A stretch of 64,000 nucleotides of DNA from Zygnema cylindricum. Taxonomy: Eukaryota; Streptophyta; Zygnematophyceae; Zygnematales; Zygnemataceae. Numbering within the stretch: the stretch's first letter is position 1; every line of letters starts with the position of its first letter. This document shows, piece after piece, positions 1 to 11,835 of the stretch. Location: the NCBI GenBank assembly GCA_037447655.1, contig JBBHKE010002135.1, positions 310,001 through 374,000 of the forward strand, given 5' to 3'. The position numbers and the translations under genes are program-made. Below the pieces are notes generated by a model that was given only the letters and a program-made list of their open reading frames with translations, was not told the DNA's origin and did no database searches.

Positions 1-2675
1 GATGGTTCTCGTAGATTTTTTCGAACAAACTCGGTTTCTCCCCTATCTCTTGATTCCGAATCATTATCCACCACGTCTTCCGCTTCGGGTAGAGTTGTCA
101 CTGGAGTTTCCACAGCCGAGTCCTTTTCAGTCTGATTTATACCTGCAAGAATGTCATCGTCTCTAAAACCTGGATAGTTAGGAAGCTCAAAGTCATCAGA
201 ATTTTCTGACTCAAATCTGATTTTTACTGACTTCGTATATTTGAAGGGATCCAAAGACTTTCCTTCATCCATAACTACTAGATGCTTTACTAAGATTATA
301 TCTTCTCTTTTTAGATCATAAACTTTATATCCTTTAACATCCTCATCATATCCTAATAAGTATCCCGGTTTTCCTTTAGGATCTAGCTTCCAATTAGACC
401 GATCTGTATCTAGGCTGAATACTTGACTGCCGAAAACCTTTAAATGTGATAAGTCTGGTTTCCGGCCTGTCCATCTCTCATAAGGTGTTTGATCTTTTAT
501 AGCTGAAGTAAGAACTCTATTTTTGAGGTAATTAGCACAGTTCATTGCTTCTGCCCAAAACCTTTTTCCTATCTTCTTATCCGACAACATACTTCTAGCA
601 CTATCACTTAGTGTTCTATTTAACCTTTCAGCTACCCCATTCTGTTCCGGATTTTCTGGAACTGTCTTTTGGTGTTGAACCCCATCTTTCCTCAAAAAAT
701 CCAAAAACTGGTTAGAAGTATACTCTCCACCATTGTCACTCCCTACTCTCTTGATTGGAGTTTCATGGAGTTTTTCGCTCCATACTTTATATTGTCTAAA
801 ACAATCCTCAACTTCTGACTTGTTTTTCAAAAAATACACCCGGGAATACTGAGACCAATCATCAGTTATAGTCATCATAAATCTCTTCCCCCCCGGTGAG
901 GGCACTCTAGCCGGTCCCCAAATATCTGTGTGTACTAGATCTAGAAGTTTTTCTCCCTTGTAGGTGGCTGTTTTAGGAAAGGGTAATCTGTGTGCTTTAC
1001 CTTGAGCACACCCACTACAATCACTTATATCATCACTCTCACTGAACTGAATCCCTTCCACCACTCCCATCTTTCTCATCTCTCTTAACTTATCTAGATT
1101 CACATGCCCAAGCCTCTTATGCCACATCATAATAACATGAACACCAGCATAATAAAGTTTCTTCGTTTCATTACTTAAGATCAGCCTAAACATCCCATGG
1201 CTACCTTTCTCAGCAATGAAATAGACATCCTCCTCAAAACTAGCAGTAAAGACTCCTTCCCTAGTGCTAGTGAAAAAACCCTTATCATCTAATACAAATG
1301 TAGAGATAAGGTTTTTGTTCAGCTCCGAAATAAACAATACATCGGAGAATGTTAATATGGATGTCTTTTCTTCTACTAACACTTTCATATCTACCGATCC
1401 TACAAGAGTAGTGGTGACTATCCTCCCATCCCCGTACTGTATCTCTACTGTGGGAATCTTTCTTATCTTAGTGAACAGGTGCCTATCATTACACATGTGC
1501 ATTGAGGCACCTGAATTTATAATCCAGCCTGCTTCACCTTTAAATCCACCATAAGCACATTTCTGCCTTCGTGGAATTTCAACCTCAGTTTTCGCCTCCA
1601 ACTCCTCATCCAAAAGGAGCTCATCGTCCTTGTCCTCGGATTCCGCCTCAAGAACCAGTGTGATAAGGGCCTTTTTCTTTCCTCTCGGGGTACCAACGGT
1701 TTTCCCCTCCTTTAATCGAAGCTCGGTTAGCTTAGTGCACTCTGCCATATAGTACCCCGGTTTCTTACAAAAAGAACATAAACCTTTGGGAGCCCTTGGT
1801 TCGAACTCGTCAACCTGTTTTTTCTGCTCCCTACCCCCATAGTTTCCGACTGGTTTTCGGGAATCCTTGTTCCTCCAATCGGTCGCTGTTGCCAAGGCTT
1901 GGCCACTCTTTCCTCCTCTTTGGATCTTAATCGTATTCTCTCGACCGAGAATCATCCCTACCACTGAGTTCCATATCCACCTTGAGTCCGGCAAGTCCTG
2001 CACATGGTTGACTATGTTCTCGAACTTATCGGGTAACTTCATCAATAAACAGTTAACCTTTTCTTTTTTACTAAAAACTTTTCCCGAACTCTCTAGCTCC
2101 ATGAAGAGTGTAGCAAACTCATTGCAAAAATCCAACATATTTCCCCCTTTGTATACATACTCCTTAACTTTCTGATCAGCCAACTGATGTTGCTCAATCG
2201 TACCACTTCGGTACATCTCTATGAGAGCCATCCAAAGATCAGATGCCCTTTCTACCTGCAAATGAGGACATGCAAGTCCTTGAGTGAAATGGCGTAGGAT
2301 GAAGTGCTTTGCCGCCATATTGTTGAAGTCCCAGGTTTCACTATCATTCTCCTCGTTCCTCGGAATAGGTGACATGAATGCTAAACCAGTTGCTATTGGT
2401 GTGGTCGCCTCCTTCTCCTTTCCTTTGTCCACCACCTCTCCTTCCTTTGTTTCCTCCGTTGAAGGTGAATCCTCTTTCCTGGTGAATCAGCTTCCTCCAA
2501 ACCCTGGAAGAATTCCAAGACTTGATGGACGCCCCAATCCTCCACTCACTATCCCCCAAAACCTTTTTTCGCATAGAGCTCCTATCATCATACTTTCCCA
2601 GTATATGAAGCCAGTTCCATTAAAGAGTGGTACCCTAGAGGGTGGGCCCATAACCTGAAACTCAGAGACCTCCAT
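1..2675 (-). pseudogene. copia gag-pol polyprotein of element 1 (one in-frame TGA, open to the window edge)
   Basis: The frame starts at the ATG at 2675 (MEVSEFQVMGPPSRVP), which lies inside the last bases of the LTR, and is interrupted by a TGA at 2487-2489. From 2486 to the window edge I see no further stop, about 828 codons. In order: gag; a zinc knuckle near 1780-1740 in which the expected His is Tyr (CSFCKKPGYYMAEC); a protease motif at about 1528-1509 reading WIINSGAS where copia has D-S-G-A; GAG-pre-integrase (MMWHKRLGHVNLDKL); and integrase with its D, D and E in HTDIWGP, GSDNGGEY and NPEQNGVAER. Gag and pol share one frame, normal for copia. A homologous gag at 10815-9980 has Arg where the TGA is. 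The Asp-to-Asn and His-to-Tyr changes argue against self-sufficiency. The integrase looks intact. Confidence 0.85.
2641..2655 (-). promoter_or_regulatory. primer-binding site (half-tRNA type), element 1
   Basis: The minus strand reads GGTTATGGGCCCACC immediately inside the LTR. It is the exact complement of the anticodon stem-loop of plant initiator tRNA-Met (GGUGGGCCCAUAACC, from memory), not of the tRNA 3' end. The same 15-mer recurs at three other copia loci in this window, and a fifth copy differs at one base. Confidence 0.75.
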
Positions 2676-3670
2676 AAGTCCTCAGAGTGGACAGCTTCCA
2701 ACAAGCCTCTAGAATAATCCTGATCCCTTTGTGTTTAAGCAAAAATAACTGCCACCCTGGCAGACAAAAACTCTGACCAACTTCACCCCTGTAAAGGCAA
2801 GACTCCCCTAAGTCGATAGCAAAAAGAATCTCTGAATTTGCTCCCCTGAGCAGTAAGTTATGGAGGGTCAAAGTTGACCTTTTGTTCTGAAGCTCTCTAG
2901 GAGAGAGGGTCCTATCTTCTAATTTTTCTAAGTCGTATCTCTCTCACAGACGCTATCTACTGATGTATGGAACCAATCAGAATAGAGTTCCGTACGCAAA
3001 AGTACAGGTGCCGGTGTACTTTATGTACGGACATTGTACGACATGGCCTAAATGTCTATACGTGGAATATCCGGATTCGCTCCTTTAATCCTCGGAGATG
3101 CTGCGCTCCAATGTAACATTGCCAGGTGTCATCTGATGTGGCGATGCCCACAAACCGCCGATTTTTTCTTCCGCGATCTCGGCGCTAATTCCGGCCGTCC
3201 GATTAAACTCGCATTTGATCGTAGCCGTAATAAATACATGCGCGGTATTTGTTTCGCTTAAGAAATCGATGCGCGGTATTGATTTCTTATCCGTACCGCA
3301 ATTCGTACTTTTACACTACCATATCTATGTATCCCGTTAACAGTTATAGTTAAATGATTTATCCTACATGTACATGTTTAAATTATTATCGTAACGGCTA
3401 AGGCTACCGGCTATCTACTCTTTGACGGCCGGCAGGTACCAGGATCAAATCCTGTCGCCGGCACATACCTTTTATAATTAATCCCTTGACTAATATAAAT
3501 TTCCCGTAAACCTCAGGATAGCCTAGGTAGCCATGGCTCTAGCTTCCTCTCGAATTTCTCAGTGACTACGACAAGTTTGAGAGTTGGAGAGAGAAGTTAG
3601 AGGTAGACTGCCTCGGCTTCTTTATTTCTATTCAGACCTAGAAAATACTTAAAAACCATTAATTTCTACA
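2656..3670 (-). repeat. LTR of element 1 (family B type, about 1015 bp)
   Basis: On the minus strand it starts TGTAGAAATTAATGG and ends in CA next to the primer site. It aligns along its length with 10820-11833 and, more distantly, with 20036-21071. Like the other LTRs here it contains a tRNA-T-arm-like stretch (CAGGATCAAATCCTG near 3440) antisense to the LTR. The outer flank is CCCTC (3671-3675); its partner lies outside the window. Confidence 0.8.
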
Positions 3671-3674
3671 CCCT

Positions 3675-3712
3675 CATGCGGGGGGAAGAGATTTATGATG
3701 ACTATCACTGAT
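3675..3712 (+). pseudogene. copia integrase fragment
   Basis: These 38 bases match the integrase core coding for GGKRFMMTITD, as at 25570 and 22820. They sit directly beside the outer end of the element 1 LTR in the opposite orientation. No integrase coding continues afterwards. Confidence 0.5.
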
Positions 3713-3741
3713 CTCCCCTCCCCTTCTTGGGTGAGAGAAAG

Positions 3742-4365
3742 TCAACAATTATCCTCTCTTTCCACGAAACCCTGCCAATATTGGGAGAAGGTGATGAAGA
3801 TGTGGGAAAATTGAAATGTTAAGGGATCCCCTAGGTCCAATATAGTCCTCCTAGCTGTTAGATCTCTGTGGTTTTTTCTTCCATAGCCGCTCCCAAAAGT
3901 CACGGATTCGGCAGATGAAAAATCAGAATGTGGTAGCGGAGACATCTTCGGCTTTTCCTTCCCCTGGCTCTTCCATGATTCTGACACATCTGCTCTCGAC
4001 TTAGCTCCAGCTCTTTTATTACTATTTTTAGGACCCCTTTGATCATGTGATTTTTGCCCATACAAAGCCCTAAGCTTGTTCCTCCCAACGGTTTCATGTA
4101 AGTATGCTGGTGGAACCGGGAACTTAAGATGAGGTTGCCTAGCACCGGTAACTTGTCCAATTAGAGGAGAGTGAGTAAAAGCAGCCAAATAAGACGAAAG
4201 AGAATGTGAAGCCCTCCTAATTGGTGGAAATGGCCGAGAAGCTCGTCTTCGCTCGACAAATTCAGCTAGAGTGGGGAAATCTTCCGTTGACATCCCAATA
4301 GGAGGAGTGGACGAAAAGGGGGAAATAAGAGGAGGATTGGAGATTTGGAATGTCTCATCCTCCAC
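3742..4365 (-). CDS. hypothetical open frame, 207 aa, possibly a remnant of another element
   Basis: This open frame starts MEDETFQISNPPLISP and contains EDFPTLAEFVERRRASRPF followed by a basic, Ser/Pro-rich middle. I do not recognise a domain. Directly upstream in an overlapping frame is a short Pro/Gly-rich peptide (ending PLVPPIGGG, stop at about 4350), which could be the original N-terminus separated by a frameshift. Basic, proline-rich starts of this kind are common in LINE ORF1 proteins, but no RT is nearby to support that. It lies between two retrotransposons, so a transposon origin is more likely than a host gene. It could also be chance. Confidence 0.25.
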   Translation of the reverse strand: MEDETFQISNPPLISPFSSTPPIGMSTEDFPTLAEFVERRRASRPFPPIRRASHSLSSYLAAFTHSPLIGQVTGARQPHLKFPVPPAYLHETVGRNKLRALYGQKSHDQRGPKNSNKRAGAKSRADVSESWKSQGKEKPKMSPLPHSDFSSAESVTFGSGYGRKNHRDLTARRTILDLGDPLTFQFSHIFITFSQYWQGFVEREDNC

Positions 4366-4750
4366 CTATAGGAGGAACTAATGGCACTGATGGCATCCCC
4401 GGAGCTGCAAAAATTTGTCCAGCCCTCTGGGAGGAAAAGCTAGTTTCACCCATTTCCTGGGTTCCCAACATGTCTCTACAAGGTGCCCCCCCCACCTCCC
4501 TTTCTATTCAAAAATCCATCTATATTTTTTTTGACGTTTTTTAATAAAAATAAATTGAAATCAAAGACACAAGTGCACCTTGTAAAACACAACAATGCAC
4601 AGTCTCTCACATCTGTCTAACCGCAAGCTATAATATCAACAAGCTCGTTGGGCTATGCTAACATCTTTAAACAAAAAAATGTCAACCACAACCCTAATCC
4701 AGGGAATCAACAAATCAAATCAAAATAGAAATAATTTAGATTGTCATTAC
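4366..4750. other. non-coding spacer
   Basis: AT-rich DNA with a C-run and T-run near 4485-4540. I see no gene or repeat family here. It ends at the ATTTA target duplication (4751-4755). Confidence 0.5.
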
Positions 4751-4755
4751 ATTTA

Positions 4756-5685
4756 TGTTGAAAAGAAGTAATTAATATTCATTTTTTAATTTAGAATCTA
4801 GAGTGAAGAGAGAGAGAGAGAGAGAGAGTCACCATGGCTGCCGCCATAGTTAGAAAAAAACAGGTAGACAGATTGATACATTACCAAAATGTTGCCCTAA
4901 ACTAGATTTGAACATAGGTCTGAGAAGAAAACGTACGCCTTAACCATTATGGCGTTGACAAAAAGACACGTACGCCTTAACCATTATGGCGTTGACAAAT
5001 TGACACAGATAATTAGTTTTCTATTTAGTTAAAGTGTTACGCAAACGTAACTTTTACTAAAACGGACCAAAATTGACGAAACGACATCTATAGTCAAACG
5101 GCGCTCGCGGAAGCGAATCTAACCGTGTAAAATACATAATCGGACGAACCTCGTCGCCCCCGGCAAACCTGAATGAATCTTTGGCGGCTTTCAAACATAG
5201 CGGCGCGCTTTGCCACGTGGTGCCACATCATTGGACGCCGTAAAGGATGGGAGGAGGAACAATGGCTCCCATGTTGACAAGTGTCAACCAGAAAGCCATG
5301 TAATATAATGGTCGTACAAGAAGTACAATCGGTCACTTTACCTTTTTGTATTATAAACCCTTTTGATTGGCCTAGGGTAGAGTAGTAGGTAGTTGTGAGT
5401 AGGAGTTAAAAGACTTAGCGTGTTTGAGGCGCCTCTCTCCAGGTGACTTTTTGTATTTATAGGCCATCTTTGGCCAACCATAACTTACTGGTCAAGGGAG
5501 CAAATTTAGTGATTCTTTTTGCGTTTAACTCAAGGGAGTCTTTTCCTTACACGGGTGAGGGTGGTCATAATATTTGTATGCTTGGGCGGCACTAATTCAG
5601 TGGGAAAGTGAAAGGGGCAAATATTATCCTAGAGGCTTTACATAGGCTGCTCATTTTGTGGGTTAATGGAGACCACAACATTTTA
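4756..5685 (+). repeat. 5' LTR, family A
   Basis: It begins TGTTGAAAAGAAGTAATTAA, contains a GA dinucleotide run near 4808, an antisense tRNA-like cassette at about 4892-4957, GTAC-rich DNA around 5310-5345 and a TATA-like stretch. It ends next to the primer site. It aligns with 15830-16726 and with the partial copies at 9620-9979 and 12460-13050. Confidence 0.85.
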
Positions 5686-5700
5686 AGTTATGGGCCCACC
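5686..5700 (+). promoter_or_regulatory. primer-binding site, composite element
   Basis: AGTTATGGGCCCACC follows the 5' LTR. It differs by one base from the 15-mer shared by the other copia copies, which matches the initiator tRNA-Met anticodon arm. Confidence 0.65.
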
Positions 5701-6815
5701 CTCTAGGGTACCAATATTTAATGGATTAGACTTTTTTTATTAGGAAATAATAATGGAGGGAGAACATTTTGAGAAGCACCTATGGGGCATAGTGTCCGGG
5801 CAAATTCAATGTTCACCTCCACTTAGGTTTGGAGGAACACTTTTTTTTGGCACCTCCACCACCACAACCACCATCACGAACGGATGACGAGGAAGGGGAG
5901 GAAATAATCATGGAAGGATAAAAGGGAGGAGTTGCTTCTCGAGGGGCTCCATTGTCAAGGACGATACCGACAGTAGCACCACCAGCAATGGTGACACGGA
6001 GTTAGATCGAACGGTCAGAATATGAAAATTGGAACTATAAAGACAAGGTGGCTAAGCTCTTAATTCTCAAAAGTGTAGTGAAAGGTATTGCCATTCCCCT
6101 TATGCATGTTAGATCTTTCTCTTAGATATGGGTATCTCTTGTAAACAAATATAAGAGTGGGTCATTGTAGCAGCAATACTTGGCAGAAAATAAGATTTCA
6201 GCTTAGACTTATTAGGGAGGAAGTATAAATGATTATTGTAATGACTTAGGAGCATTATTTGGAGAACTAGAGAGCGCAGGTAACTCATGGTCTGAAAAAC
6301 AAAGAGTAAATACACTAATAATAAAACCACTTGAAGAGTATAAGAATATCATTTATCCGTTGCAAGATCTAGGTGATAGCAATTGGAATTGGGATGAAAC
6401 AGTGGGGATAATTTTAGTGAAAGAGAGTACCATGGAACTTAAGAGAAGAAGTCCGAGTGTTCAAGCATTGGCTGCATGATCTGATTGGCGGAAGCGTGAT
6501 GAGGAAAAAGGAAAGGATCCATATCAAAACTTTGGAGGAAAAAGACAAAAAGGCTTTATAGATTTGATCGACATGGGAAAGGAGCTCTTCGAGGTGGACT
6601 ATGTCACTTTCGCAAGAAACCGAGACATCATATGGCAGATTGTGTCTAGGTTGCTGATCTTCCATTGAAAGATGGACAAGGTTCCTCAAGAGATAGAAGA
6701 AATAAAAAGGCTTTTCTGACTCAAGTTCATGACGACGAAGAAAATGAAGTAACCAAACCAGAAGAGGAGCTTGAGGAGCTTCTTCTTAAACCAAAAACCA
6801 CTGAGAAGCATGCAC
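5687..6815 (+). pseudogene. gag remnant (copia), composite element first copy
   Basis: The DNA aligns with the gag of the element at 23740-24950, including the start just after the primer site, the acidic linker and the zinc-knuckle region near 6590-6640, but stops and frameshifts break every frame. The zinc knuckle itself is damaged. At about 6815 the sequence jumps from the gag C-terminus into the GAG-pre-integrase region, so the protease and the start of pol are deleted. Confidence 0.7.
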
Positions 6816-9480
6816 AATCATAATAAAAAAGGAATAATGGATGGAGTAGAGCTTGGAGATGATGAGACCTCAGATGATTGTAGTGGATGTGCCCAAGGGA
6901 AGATTCATAGACTCCCATTTCCAAAGGCATCCACATTTAGAAGAGAGAAAGTATTAGATCTAGTTCACACTAATGTTTAGGGACTAGCTAAGTATGCTTC
7001 ACATGGGGGGAAAAGATGGATGCTAACCATTACAAATGATTGGTCTAGATACACTAAGGTATATTTTCTTTGATGATTCGTCTACATACACTAAGGTATA
7101 TTTTCTTAGACATAAGTCAAAGGTACTAAGATGTTTCAAAGAATACAAAGTATGGAGTGAAAAATTACATGAAACCTCAATAAAAGAGATAAAATAATGG
7201 GAAAGAATACACCTCAAATGAATGTGACGGATTTCTTAAAGAAGAAGGAATCCATCATGAGAAAAATCTTCCTTATTATCTGGACCAAAATGGAGTAGCA
7301 CAAAGAGTGAATACAACTTGAGGATATATTTCCAAAAGTATGATAACTGATAAAATAATAGGATTCCAGTTTTGGGCTGAGTCTATGAACTATGCTAACT
7401 TCATCAAAAATAGAGTGCTAACTTCGGCAAATAAGGAGGAAAGTTTGTATAAAAGGAGGACGAGAAGAAAACCAAATTTGTCTAGTTTGAAAGTGTTCGG
7501 AAGTCAAGTCTACAATTTGGATTCCGATAAGACTAAATGGAAGTTAGAGGGAAGAGGGAAACCAGGATATCTTGTAGTATATGATGATAGCACAAAAGGA
7601 TATCGAGTGTATCACATAGAAAAAAGAGTTATAATTCTGGTAGAACACATAGTGGTGATGAATGAAGTAAACTCTATTGATCCATTCAAATATAACAAAA
7701 AAGACAAAATCAGATTTGAACCAGGTCAGTTTTCTGACTTTGAATTTGGAAATGAAGAGAAGGAAGACAATGAGAAGGAAAAAATTGTAGATATACCAAA
7801 GGAGAAAGACGGAAAGAAAACATCCGAAAAAACGCCACAATACGAAATGGAAAATGACCAGGAACTTGATCAAACACTGGAATTGGAAGATAGGGGAGTT
7901 GAAAATCTTCTTAAACGAAACCCAAGGATGCCTTCCCTACTGGCATCAGATTTTGAAAGAGGAAGAAAAAATGGTAAACGACTTCAAAAAAGACAAGTAA
8001 ATAATCAAGTCACAAAGATGTCTCACCCAGATGAACCTCAGACATACTTAGAGGCCATAAATACCCCAGAAAGCAGCCGGTGGATCACTGCCATCAATGA
8101 AGAAATGGCTTCCATCATGGAAGCCAATACATGGGAGCTGGTTGAATTTCCACCGGACCGAAAACTAATTCGATGTAAGTGGGTTATTAAACTTAAACTA
8201 AACCTAGATAATACCATTAAAAGATATAAAGCTAGGTTGGTTGCTAAAGGTTATACTCAAAAAGAATGAATAGTCTATGAAAAAACCTTTGCACCGGTAG
8301 TTAGATTTCCCTTTGTTAGAATCCTCTTAAGTTTAGCTACAACAGGGGATATGGAAATACACCAGATGGATATTAAGACCGCCTTCTTAGACGGAGAGTT
8401 GGAAGAAGAAATCTACATGAGGTAAACGGAAAGATTCGTGGAAAGTGGAGAAGAAAGCAAGGTGGCAAACTGATAAATCACTTTATGGCTTTAAGCAAGC
8501 CCCGCGACAATGGAACATAAAATTTGACGAATTTTTGACAAGTTTGGGATACATTAGAATAAGTTTAGATCAATCCATATATACACTTGAGGATGAAAAT
8601 GGAGTGATATTTATTCTTATTTATGTTGATGATTTGTTAGTCTTAAGCAAGTCGTTAGATAAAATTAACAAACTCAAACAGGATCTGACAAGTTGGTTTG
8701 ACATGAAAGATCCCGGCAAAGCAAAATATATTTTTGGGATTTAAATAGAGAGGGATAGAGGGAATAGAATTATAAGACTCACTCAGAAAGAAGCTATCGA
8801 GAATATGCCATAAAAGATTCAGATGGAGAAAGTAAATGGGTGTACCACTCCCATGGATCTAAAAAAAGTATCGGAGGGGAGTGAAGAGGGAGGGATATTG
8901 ATTTTGAATGATGAGATAGATGAGGAAGGAAAGAGGTTTATGGAAGGAATTCCTTATCGACAAATTGTAGGCAGTTTAATTTACTTTATGAATTGTACAC
9001 GTCTAGACATAGCTACGACTGTAGGTGTTCTCAGTAGAAGTCTAAATGAACCTAGGAAAAGAGACTGGGAAACAGCCAAAAGAGTGATGAGATATTTGGT
9101 GGGAACAAGGGAATTATGGTTCCATTTAGGAGGGGAGCACACTGACATCACCACTTGGAGTGATGCCAGTTATGGGGATGTGCCTTTGAGACGATGTACA
9201 ACATAATATGTGTTGCAAATAGGATCTGGAGCATGTTGTTGGAGTAGCAAACAACAGAAAGTAGTTGTTTCGTCCACTCTGGAGGTTGAATACATGGCTT
9301 CCTATGCTGCCACTGTGGGTAAAATCTCTACTCGAAGAACTTGGGTTCATGAAATTTTGGACTCACAATGTCTTTTGTGATAATCAAGCTGGAATCTCTA
9401 TCGCAGCTAATCCAAAACTCCATTTCAAAACTAAACACATGCCTATAAGACTAAGCTTTGTCAAATAGAAGGTTGAGATT
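6816..9480 (+). pseudogene. pol remnant (integrase, RT, RNase H), first copy
   Basis: The order is GAG-pre-integrase tail (CSGCAQGKIHRLPFPKAST at 6880), integrase core pieces (7000-7330), a 309-codon open piece (7340-8269) with the integrase C-terminus (KVFGSQVYNLDSDK) and the start of RT, RT pieces with YGFKQAPRQW and YVDDLLVL (8445-8744), a linker (8823-9206) and RNase H (9265-9468, FCDNQAGISIAANPK). Stops at about 8267, 8425 and 8744 and several small indels separate the pieces, so no functional polyprotein can be made. From 7121 on it is nearly identical to 13326-16189, including its stops. Confidence 0.85.
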
Positions 9481-9979
9481 AAAATAATTAAATTAATTTA
9501 AAAAAGTGATAAATAGATGATTGCAGACATGATGACAAAACCGGTACCTTCTCCTAAGTTAAAATTATGCCGAGAAAATTGTGGACTTAAATTAAAAGTT
9601 GACTAAGAATTAAAGGGAGTGTTGAAAAGAAGTAATTAATATTCACTTCTTAGTTTAGACTCTAGAGTGAAAAGAGAGAGAGAGAGAGAGTCACCATGGG
9701 TGCCGCCATAGTCAGAAAGAAACACGCAGACAGATTGATAGATTGCCAAAATGTTGCCCTAAACCAGATTTGAACCTAGGTCTGAGTAGTACTATGTAAA
9801 CGTACGCCTTTACATTATAGCGTTGACGAAACGATACACATAGCTAGTTCGCTATTCAATTAAAATGTTAGGCAAACGTCACTTTCACTAAAAGAGACCA
9901 AAATTGATGAAACGTTATCTATAGTCAAACGGCGCTTGCGGACGCGAATCTAACCGTGTAAAATACATGATCGGACGAA
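7121..9979 (+). repeat. direct duplication, copy 1 (partner 13326-16189)
   Basis: The two blocks differ at only a few positions that I can find (for example around 7187, 7445, 7537 and 9256), while the flanking homologous DNA (6820-7120 against 13090-13325) is clearly more diverged. The block ends inside the LTR at 9979. Shared stop codons show that the copy was made after the element had died. Confidence 0.85.
9620..9979 (+). repeat. truncated LTR, family A
   Basis: It starts TGTTGAAAAG right after a short purine tract (AAAGGGAG) and matches the first 360 bp of the terminal LTR at 15830. At 9979 it switches to a minus-strand gag sequence. The junction shares only the bases GTT. Confidence 0.8.
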
Positions 9980-10819
9980 TGTTTTTTCTGCTCCCTACCC
10001 CCATAGTTTCCGACTGGTTTCCGGGAATCCTTGTTCCTCCAATCGGTCGCTGTTGCCAAGGCTTGGCCACTCTTTCCTCCCCTTCGGATCTCAATCGTAT
10101 TCTCTCAAACGAGAATCATCCCTACCACTGAGTTCCATATCCACCTTGAGTCCGGCAAGTCCTGCACACGGTTGACTATGTTCTCGAACTCATCAGGTAA
10201 CTTCATCAGTAAATAGTTAACCTTTTCTTTTTCACTAAAATCTTTTCCCGCACTCTCTAGCTCCATGAATAGTTTAGCAAGCTCATTGCAAAAATCCAAC
10301 ATATTTCCCCCTTTGTATACATACTCCTTAACTTTCTGATCAGCCAACTGTTGTTGCTAAATCGTACCACTTCGGTACATCTCTATGAGAGCCATACAAA
10401 GATCGGATGCCCCTTTTACCTGCAAATGAGGACATGCAAGTCTTTGAGTGAGATGGTGTAGGATGAAGTGCTTTGCCGCCATATTGTTGAAGTCCCAGGT
10501 TTCAGTATCATTCTCCTCGTTCCTCGGAATAGGTGACATGAACGCCGAACCAGTTGCTATTGGTGTGGTCGCCTCCTTCTCCTTTCATTTGTCCACCACC
10601 TCTCCTTCTTTTGTTTCCTCCGTTGAAGGTGAATCCTCTTTCCTGGTGAATCTGCTTCCTCCAAACCCTAGAGGAATTCGAAGACTTGATGGACACCCAA
10701 ATCGTCCACTCACTATCCCCCAAAACCTTTTTTCGCATAGAGCTCCTATCATCATACTTTCCCAGTACTTGAAGCCAGTTCCATTAAAGATTGGTACCCT
10801 AGAGGGTGGGCCCATAACC
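9980..10819 (-). pseudogene. gag fragment (copia), inserted in reverse
   Basis: On the minus strand this matches the gag of element 1 from its N-terminus (MGPPSRVPIFNGTGF) to just before the zinc knuckle. Arg stands where element 1 has its TGA, but a stop at about 10357 breaks the frame. The minus strand at 10819-10805 carries the perfect GGTTATGGGCCCACC primer site. The fragment is truncated at 9980, where it abuts the family A LTR. Confidence 0.8.
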
Positions 10820-11833
10820 TAAAACTCTGAGACCTTCATAAGTCCTCAGAGTGGACAGCTTCCAAGAAGCCTCTAGGATAATCCTGACCCCTTTGTGTTT
10901 CAGCAAAAACAACTGCCACCCTTGCACACAAAAACTCTGACCACCTACATCCCTGTGAAGGGAAGACTCCTCTGAGTCGATAGCTAAAAGAATCCTTGAA
11001 TTTTCTCCCTTGAGCAGTAAGTTATGCAGGGTCAAAGTTGACCTTTTGTACAAAAGCTCTCTGGGAGAGAGGGTCCTATCTTCTAATTTTTCTAAGTCCT
11101 ATCTCTCTCACAGACTCTATCTACTGATGTACGGAACCGATCAGGTTACAGTTCCGTACGCAAAAGTACAGTTGCCGGTGTACTTTATGTACGGACATTG
11201 TATGACATGGCCTAAATTTCCACATGTGGTATGTCCGGATTCGCTCCTTTAATCCTCGGAGATGCCGCGCTCCAATGTAACATCGCCACGTGTCATCCGA
11301 TGTGGCGATGCCCACAAACCGCCGAAATTTTTTTCCGCGATCACGGCGCTATTTCTGGCCGTCCGATTAAACTCGCATTTGATCGTAGCCGTAATAAATA
11401 CCATTTGTTTCGCTTAAGAAATCAATGCGCGGTATTGATTTCTTATCTGTACCGCAATTCGTACTTTTATACTACCAGATCTATGTGTCCCGTTTAACAA
11501 TTGTAGTTAAATGATTTATCCTACGAATTAATGTTTATTTAATTATCGTACTATATAATGCGTAAGACTACTTCTAGACTTAACGGCTAAGGCTACCGAC
11601 TATCTACTGTCTGTCGGCCGGCAGGTACTAGGGTCAAATCCTGTGGCCGGCACATACCTATTAGTAAATAATTCCCTATCTAATATAAATTTCCCGTAAA
11701 ACCTCAGGATAGCCTAGGTAGCCATGGCTCCGCCTCCACTCATGATGACAAGTTTGGAGTTGGAGGAGAAGTTGAGGTGACTGCCTTTCTTTATTTCTAT
11801 TCACCTAGAAAATTTTAAACCATTAATTTCTAA
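10820..11833 (-). repeat. LTR attached to the reversed gag fragment
   Basis: It aligns with 2656-3670 over about 1 kb, with small indels. It ends next to the primer site at 10819 and lacks the last few bases of the outer end. The antisense T-arm-like motif is retained near 11635. Confidence 0.8.
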
Positions 11834-11835
11834 GC

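Larger units (their letters stand above)
1..3670 (-). mobile_element. Ty1/copia LTR retrotransposon, element 1 (partial, runs off the left edge)
   Basis: Reading the minus strand from 3670 downwards gives a 5' LTR (3670-2656), a primer-binding site (2655-2641), then gag, protease, GAG-pre-integrase and integrase in the copia order. The window ends just past integrase, so RT, RNase H and the 3' LTR lie outside. The gag-pol frame is open except for one TGA, which makes it the best-preserved copia copy here. Its LTR borders a plus-strand integrase fragment, which suggests insertion into another copia element. Confidence 0.9.

Noticed and set aside
2284-2658. 124-aa plus-strand open frame, with a twin at 10448-10822
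   Set aside because: Both are antisense to copia gag, which is clearly coding on the minus strand. Their similarity reflects the repeated element.
7544-7873. 109-aa minus-strand frame, identical at 13754-14083
   Set aside because: It is antisense to the integrase C-terminal linker of the duplicated pol remnant.
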